A stretch of DNA of 7,327 nucleotides from NCBI GenBank assembly GCA_024636105.1, contig JAGXHO010000233.1, forward strand, positions 1 through 7,327. Direction: 5' to 3'. This stretch comes from Trueperaceae bacterium (GTDB taxonomy: Bacteria; Deinococcota; Deinococci; Deinococcales; Trueperaceae). Shown one piece after another: positions 5,222-7,327 of the stretch. The notes beneath the pieces are model-generated. The model was not told the DNA's origin. It ran no database searches and saw only the letters and a program-made list of their open reading frames with translations. Within the stretch, counting starts at the first letter, position 1; each line of letters starts with the position of its first letter. The position numbers and the translations under genes were made by a program.

Positions 5222-5919
5222 CGAAGCCCGCCGGCTTCGACCGGCCGGCATGCGACGATCGCGTCGCCGAGTTCGACCACGGCCGCATCGCCGACGCCGG
5301 CGAGCAATCGACCCGGGCAGAGCAGACCGCCATCCGCCGACCGGACGACGTCGCGGCCATCGAGGCGCGCCGCAGCCACGCGAGGCGTCGAGACGTCGAC
5401 CGGCGCCGGAGCCGTGCCCTGCCAGACACGCCAGACGAGGCCGTCGAAGCTGAGGTACGCGAGGTGGCCGGCCACCTCGACCTCGAAGACGGGGACCTTG
5501 CCGGGCCCGGACACGAGCACCCAACGCCCGGGCTTACGGAAGCCCACCTCGGCGGAGACGCACGCCACGTCCTCAGGCGGCCCTCCCTCCATCGGCACGA
5601 CGACCGCCTCCGCGACGAGCGACCGCGCCAAGAGGGCGGCCCAAGCGTCGGCGACCTCGCGCTCGTCGGTGCAACCGACCCGGACGCGGATGTATTGCAG
5701 CCCGGACTGCATCGTGAACTCGGTGTACGCGTCCAACCCGTGGAGCCGCAACCCCGCGGCGACGCCCTGGGCCTCGCGGTAGTCGCGCAGCGCCACCGTT
5801 TGGACGCTCCACGTCGTCTGGGCCAGCGTGGTCCCCAGCGCCGTCCCCAGGACGGTGAGGGCCACCACGAGGACGATCCCGCCCACGAACGGACGGCGAT
5901 CCCGGACGACGGCCCTCAT
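5218..5919 (-). CDS. membrane-anchored SPOR-domain protein
   Basis: This 233-residue protein has one N-terminal membrane anchor or uncleaved signal (about 11-33, after the basic VRDRRP) and then a SPOR-like domain (about 37-110: WSVQTVALRDYREAQGVAA, then YIRVRVGCTDEREVADAWA). SPOR domains bind glycan strands lacking stem peptides and concentrate at division septa. The remaining region (about 115-233) is beta-rich and I do not recognise it. Four cysteines (83, 120, 201, 224) lie outside the membrane and could form two disulfides. Here the SPOR domain is next to the anchor rather than at the C-terminus as in FtsN or DamX. The chosen ATG overlaps the hisH stop as ATGA; another ATG five codons upstream is possible. 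No strong Shine-Dalgarno is visible, so coupling to hisH is likely. It sits between hisH and yvcK. Confidence 0.8.
   Translation of the reverse strand: MRAVVRDRRPFVGGIVLVVALTVLGTALGTTLAQTTWSVQTVALRDYREAQGVAAGLRLHGLDAYTEFTMQSGLQYIRVRVGCTDEREVADAWAALLARSLVAEAVVVPMEGGPPEDVACVSAEVGFRKPGRWVLVSGPGKVPVFEVEVAGHLAYLSFDGLVWRVWQGTAPAPVDVSTPRVAAARLDGRDVVRSADGGLLCPGRLLAGVGDAAVVELGDAIVACRPVEAGGLR
5222..5239 (-). promoter_or_regulatory. perfect 7-bp hairpin abutting the yvcK start codon
   Basis: On the minus-strand RNA, CGAAGCC-GGCG-GGCTTCG forms a perfect 7-bp stem with a four-base loop directly before the GUG of yvcK. It covers the space where a ribosome-binding site should lie. It also encodes the last residues of the SPOR protein, so ribosomes finishing that gene would melt it. 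Confidence 0.5.
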
Positions 5920-6560
5920 GCGCGGGTGGTCCATTCGGCCCGCGCCGCTTCGGCGAAGTTCGCCAGGATGCGCAGCCCCACGCCCTGACTCTTCTCGGGG
6001 TGGAACTGGGTCGCGTGCAACGCCCCACGGGAGACCGCGCTGAGGAAGCGCGTGGTGCCGTGCGTCGTCGTCGCCCCCGCTGGGAACCCCGTCGCCGCGT
6101 CATCGAACGCGACCACGTAGCTGTGCGCGAAGTAGGCGTGCGCGCCGTCCGCCACGCCGGTGAGGAGCGGAGCGTCGCCGAAGGGGTGGAGCGCGTTCCA
6201 CCCCATGTGGGGCACGCTCACGTCGCCCTCGGGGAAGCGCACGACCCGCCCCGGAAGCACGCCCAGCCCGGGGACCCCGGGCGCCTCTTCGGAACCGTGC
6301 ACGAGGAGCTGCAAGCCGACGCAGATGCCGAGGAACGGCTTACCGGCACCGATGTGCTCGCGCACGACGGCCTCGAAGCCGCTCGACCGGAACGCCTCCA
6401 TCACCTGGCCGAAGTGGCCTTGCCCCGGTAGAACCAGGGCGTCGGCGGCAGCCGCCCGGCGCGGATCGCTGGAGCGCTCGACCGCCACACCCGCGGCGAT
6501 CAACGCCTTCGCGACGCTCGGGAGGTTCCCGGCGCCGTAATCGATCAAGACGACATGCAT
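5916..6560 (-). CDS. hisH: imidazole glycerol phosphate synthase, glutamine amidotransferase subunit (HisH)
   Basis: HisH hydrolyses glutamine and channels ammonia to HisF, which makes imidazole glycerol phosphate and AICAR in histidine synthesis. The 214-residue protein is of normal length and has a complete class I glutaminase triad: C80 in GICVGLQLL, and H187 and E189 in QFHPEKS. The oxyanion segment is PGQGHFGQVM (45-54) instead of the common PGVGAF; I recall the same variant in Thermus HisH. The ATG start gives the typical N-terminus MHVVLIDYGAGN and lies four bases after the hisB stop. A longer in-frame reading through the hisB end adds 23 residues with no family likeness. hisF is not in the window, so the partner subunit must be encoded elsewhere. 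Confidence 0.95.
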   Translation of the reverse strand: MHVVLIDYGAGNLPSVAKALIAAGVAVERSSDPRRAAAADALVLPGQGHFGQVMEAFRSSGFEAVVREHIGAGKPFLGICVGLQLLVHGSEEAPGVPGLGVLPGRVVRFPEGDVSVPHMGWNALHPFGDAPLLTGVADGAHAYFAHSYVVAFDDAATGFPAGATTTHGTTRFLSAVSRGALHATQFHPEKSQGVGLRILANFAEAARAEWTTRA

Positions 6561-6564
6561 CCGC

Positions 6565-7149
6565 TCAGAGCGCCCCTTTCGTCGAGGGCAGGCCGGTGCC
6601 GGTGCGTCGCGTAGCGGCGTACAAGGCACGGGCGAACGCCTTCACGACCGCTTCGCAGCCGTGGTGGGGGTCGCCGGTCGCCAGCCACCGGACGTGGACG
6701 GTCGCACGGGCGTGGTTCGCGAACCCGCGCAAGAACTCGCGCAAGTGGTAGGTGGTGAACCCCGAGACGTCGCCGGGCACCGCGGCCGGATCGAAGGCCA
6801 GGAACGGCCGACCGCAGAGGTCGATGACGACGTGCGCCAGCGTCTCGTCCATCGGCACGAAGGCGTCGGCGTAGCGCTCGAGGTCCATGGCATCGCCGAC
6901 GGCCTCACGCCACGCTTGGCCAAGGGTGATCCCGACGTCTTCGGCGAGGTGGTGGACGTCGATGTGGAGGTCGCCGGTCGCGGCGACGTCGAGCCCGACG
7001 CGGCCGTGGCGGACGACCTGCTCGAGGAGGTGGTCGAGGAAGCCGTGGCCCGTGGCGGGCGTACCGCGGGGCCCGGCATCGAGGTCGAGGTCGATGCGCA
7101 CGTCGGTCTCGCGGGTGACTCGGTGGACGGTGGCGCGGCGCTCAGGCAC
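6565..7149 (-). CDS. hisB: imidazoleglycerol-phosphate dehydratase (HisB)
   Basis: HisB dehydrates imidazole glycerol phosphate to imidazole acetol phosphate, using two manganese ions in a 24-subunit assembly. The 194-residue protein is monofunctional (no histidinol-phosphatase domain). Metal and active-site motifs are present: [16 protein letters not shown] (34-49), [13 protein letters not shown] (65-77), [12 protein letters not shown] (100-111) and [15 protein letters not shown] (162-176). VHHLAED has Leu where HHTxED is common in other bacteria, and GHGFLDH replaces GIGFLDH. The GTG start follows GAGGAG at a 7-base spacing and overlaps hisC by 8 bases; a longer reading to an upstream ATG would lie mostly inside the hisC frame. 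The product feeds HisC, the gene just upstream. Confidence 0.95.
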   Translation of the reverse strand: MPERRATVHRVTRETDVRIDLDLDAGPRGTPATGHGFLDHLLEQVVRHGRVGLDVAATGDLHIDVHHLAEDVGITLGQAWREAVGDAMDLERYADAFVPMDETLAHVVIDLCGRPFLAFDPAAVPGDVSGFTTYHLREFLRGFANHARATVHVRWLATGDPHHGCEAVVKAFARALYAATRRTGTGLPSTKGAL

Positions 7150-7327
7150 GGGCGAGCTCCTCAGGGTGGGTGGCCGCGTCGGCGACGGCATCCAGCGCGT
7201 TCAGGAAGGCGTCGTTCTCGGTGGGCGTGCCGACGCTGACGCGCAGGCAACCGGCGAGGCCCGGCAGATGGTCCTGCCGACGCACGAGCACGCCTCGTTC
7301 GAGTAGCCCGTGGTAGGTGGCCCCGGC
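7142..7327 (-). CDS. hisC: histidinol-phosphate aminotransferase (HisC), C-terminal part
   Basis: Only the last 61 residues are in the window; the gene enters from the right edge. HisC is a PLP-dependent class I/II-fold aminotransferase that converts imidazole acetol phosphate and glutamate to histidinol phosphate. The fragment reads [19 protein letters not shown], then [20 protein letters not shown]. These are the typical C-terminal motifs, with the substrate-binding Arg in LRVSVGT. The stop overlaps the hisB start by 8 bases, so hisC is the preceding gene of the same operon. The PLP lysine lies outside the window and cannot be checked. Confidence 0.9.
   Translation of the reverse strand, partial: AGATYHGLLERGVLVRRQDHLPGLAGCLRVSVGTPTENDAFLNALDAVADAATHPEELARA
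7157..7162 (-). promoter_or_regulatory. Shine-Dalgarno of hisB
   Basis: GAGGAG on the minus strand lies seven bases before the GTG at 7149, inside the end of hisC. It decides the 194-residue start over a longer reading. Confidence 0.75.

Noticed and set aside
3965..5782. A 605-codon plus-strand open frame antisense to yvcK and the SPOR gene
   Set aside because: It opposes well-conserved YvcK motifs and its composition (Arg/His/Asp-rich, low complexity) is that of an antisense shadow.
6561..6629. A 23-residue longer HisH start
   Set aside because: It lies inside the end of hisB and its residues do not resemble any HisH N-terminus; MHVVLIDYGAGN is the normal beginning.

Overview
This is a very GC-rich, densely coded bacterial chromosome segment with no mobile elements, RNA genes or CRISPR. 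It holds eight protein genes: seven on the minus strand, in two blocks, and murA alone on the plus strand between them. The organism is probably a member of Deinococcota (Deinococcus/Truepera-like). That is an inference from three things: a HisH with the PGQGHFGQVM oxyanion-loop segment I recall from Thermus HisH, a protein kinase fused to a PQQ-like beta-propeller as in the Deinococcus quinoprotein kinases, and a YvcK with an N-terminal membrane anchor. Another high-GC phylum is not excluded.

Left block (minus strand, 1-1452): a 70-residue ribbon-helix-helix protein is followed, after its stop and one further codon in the same frame, by a Ser/Thr protein kinase with the start of a C-terminal beta-propeller. 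The kinase runs off the left edge of the window. A compact 168-bp divergent control region (1453-1620) separates this block from murA. It holds a good sigma70-type promoter for murA (TTGACC-17 bp-TACACT) and an extended -10 element facing the other way. The two -10 elements are the arms of one perfect 8-bp inverted repeat.

Centre (plus strand, 1621-2967): murA, the first committed enzyme of peptidoglycan synthesis. Its 3' end overlaps tail-to-tail by 148 bp with the last gene of the right-hand minus-strand block.

Right block (minus strand, transcribed from 7327 down to 2820): hisC (3' end only), hisB, hisH, a membrane-anchored SPOR-domain protein, yvcK (glmR-like), and an unrecognised exported membrane protein. 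Junctions are 4-base ATGA/GTGA overlaps, an 8-base overlap (hisC/hisB) or a 4-base gap (hisB/hisH), so this is almost certainly one translationally coupled operon. It joins histidine biosynthesis to envelope functions.

A common theme is the cell envelope. MurA consumes UDP-GlcNAc, YvcK/GlmR proteins bind UDP-GlcNAc and adjust carbon flow into peptidoglycan, SPOR domains bind septal glycan, and Ser/Thr kinases phosphorylate YvcK in other bacteria. Whether the RHH-kinase pair regulates its neighbours here is a hypothesis. The points most worth a second look are the antisense murA overlap with its charge switch, the kinase's altered catalytic loop (HRDLTPRN), the RHH-kinase pairing, the hairpin over the yvcK start, and the shared promoter architecture.
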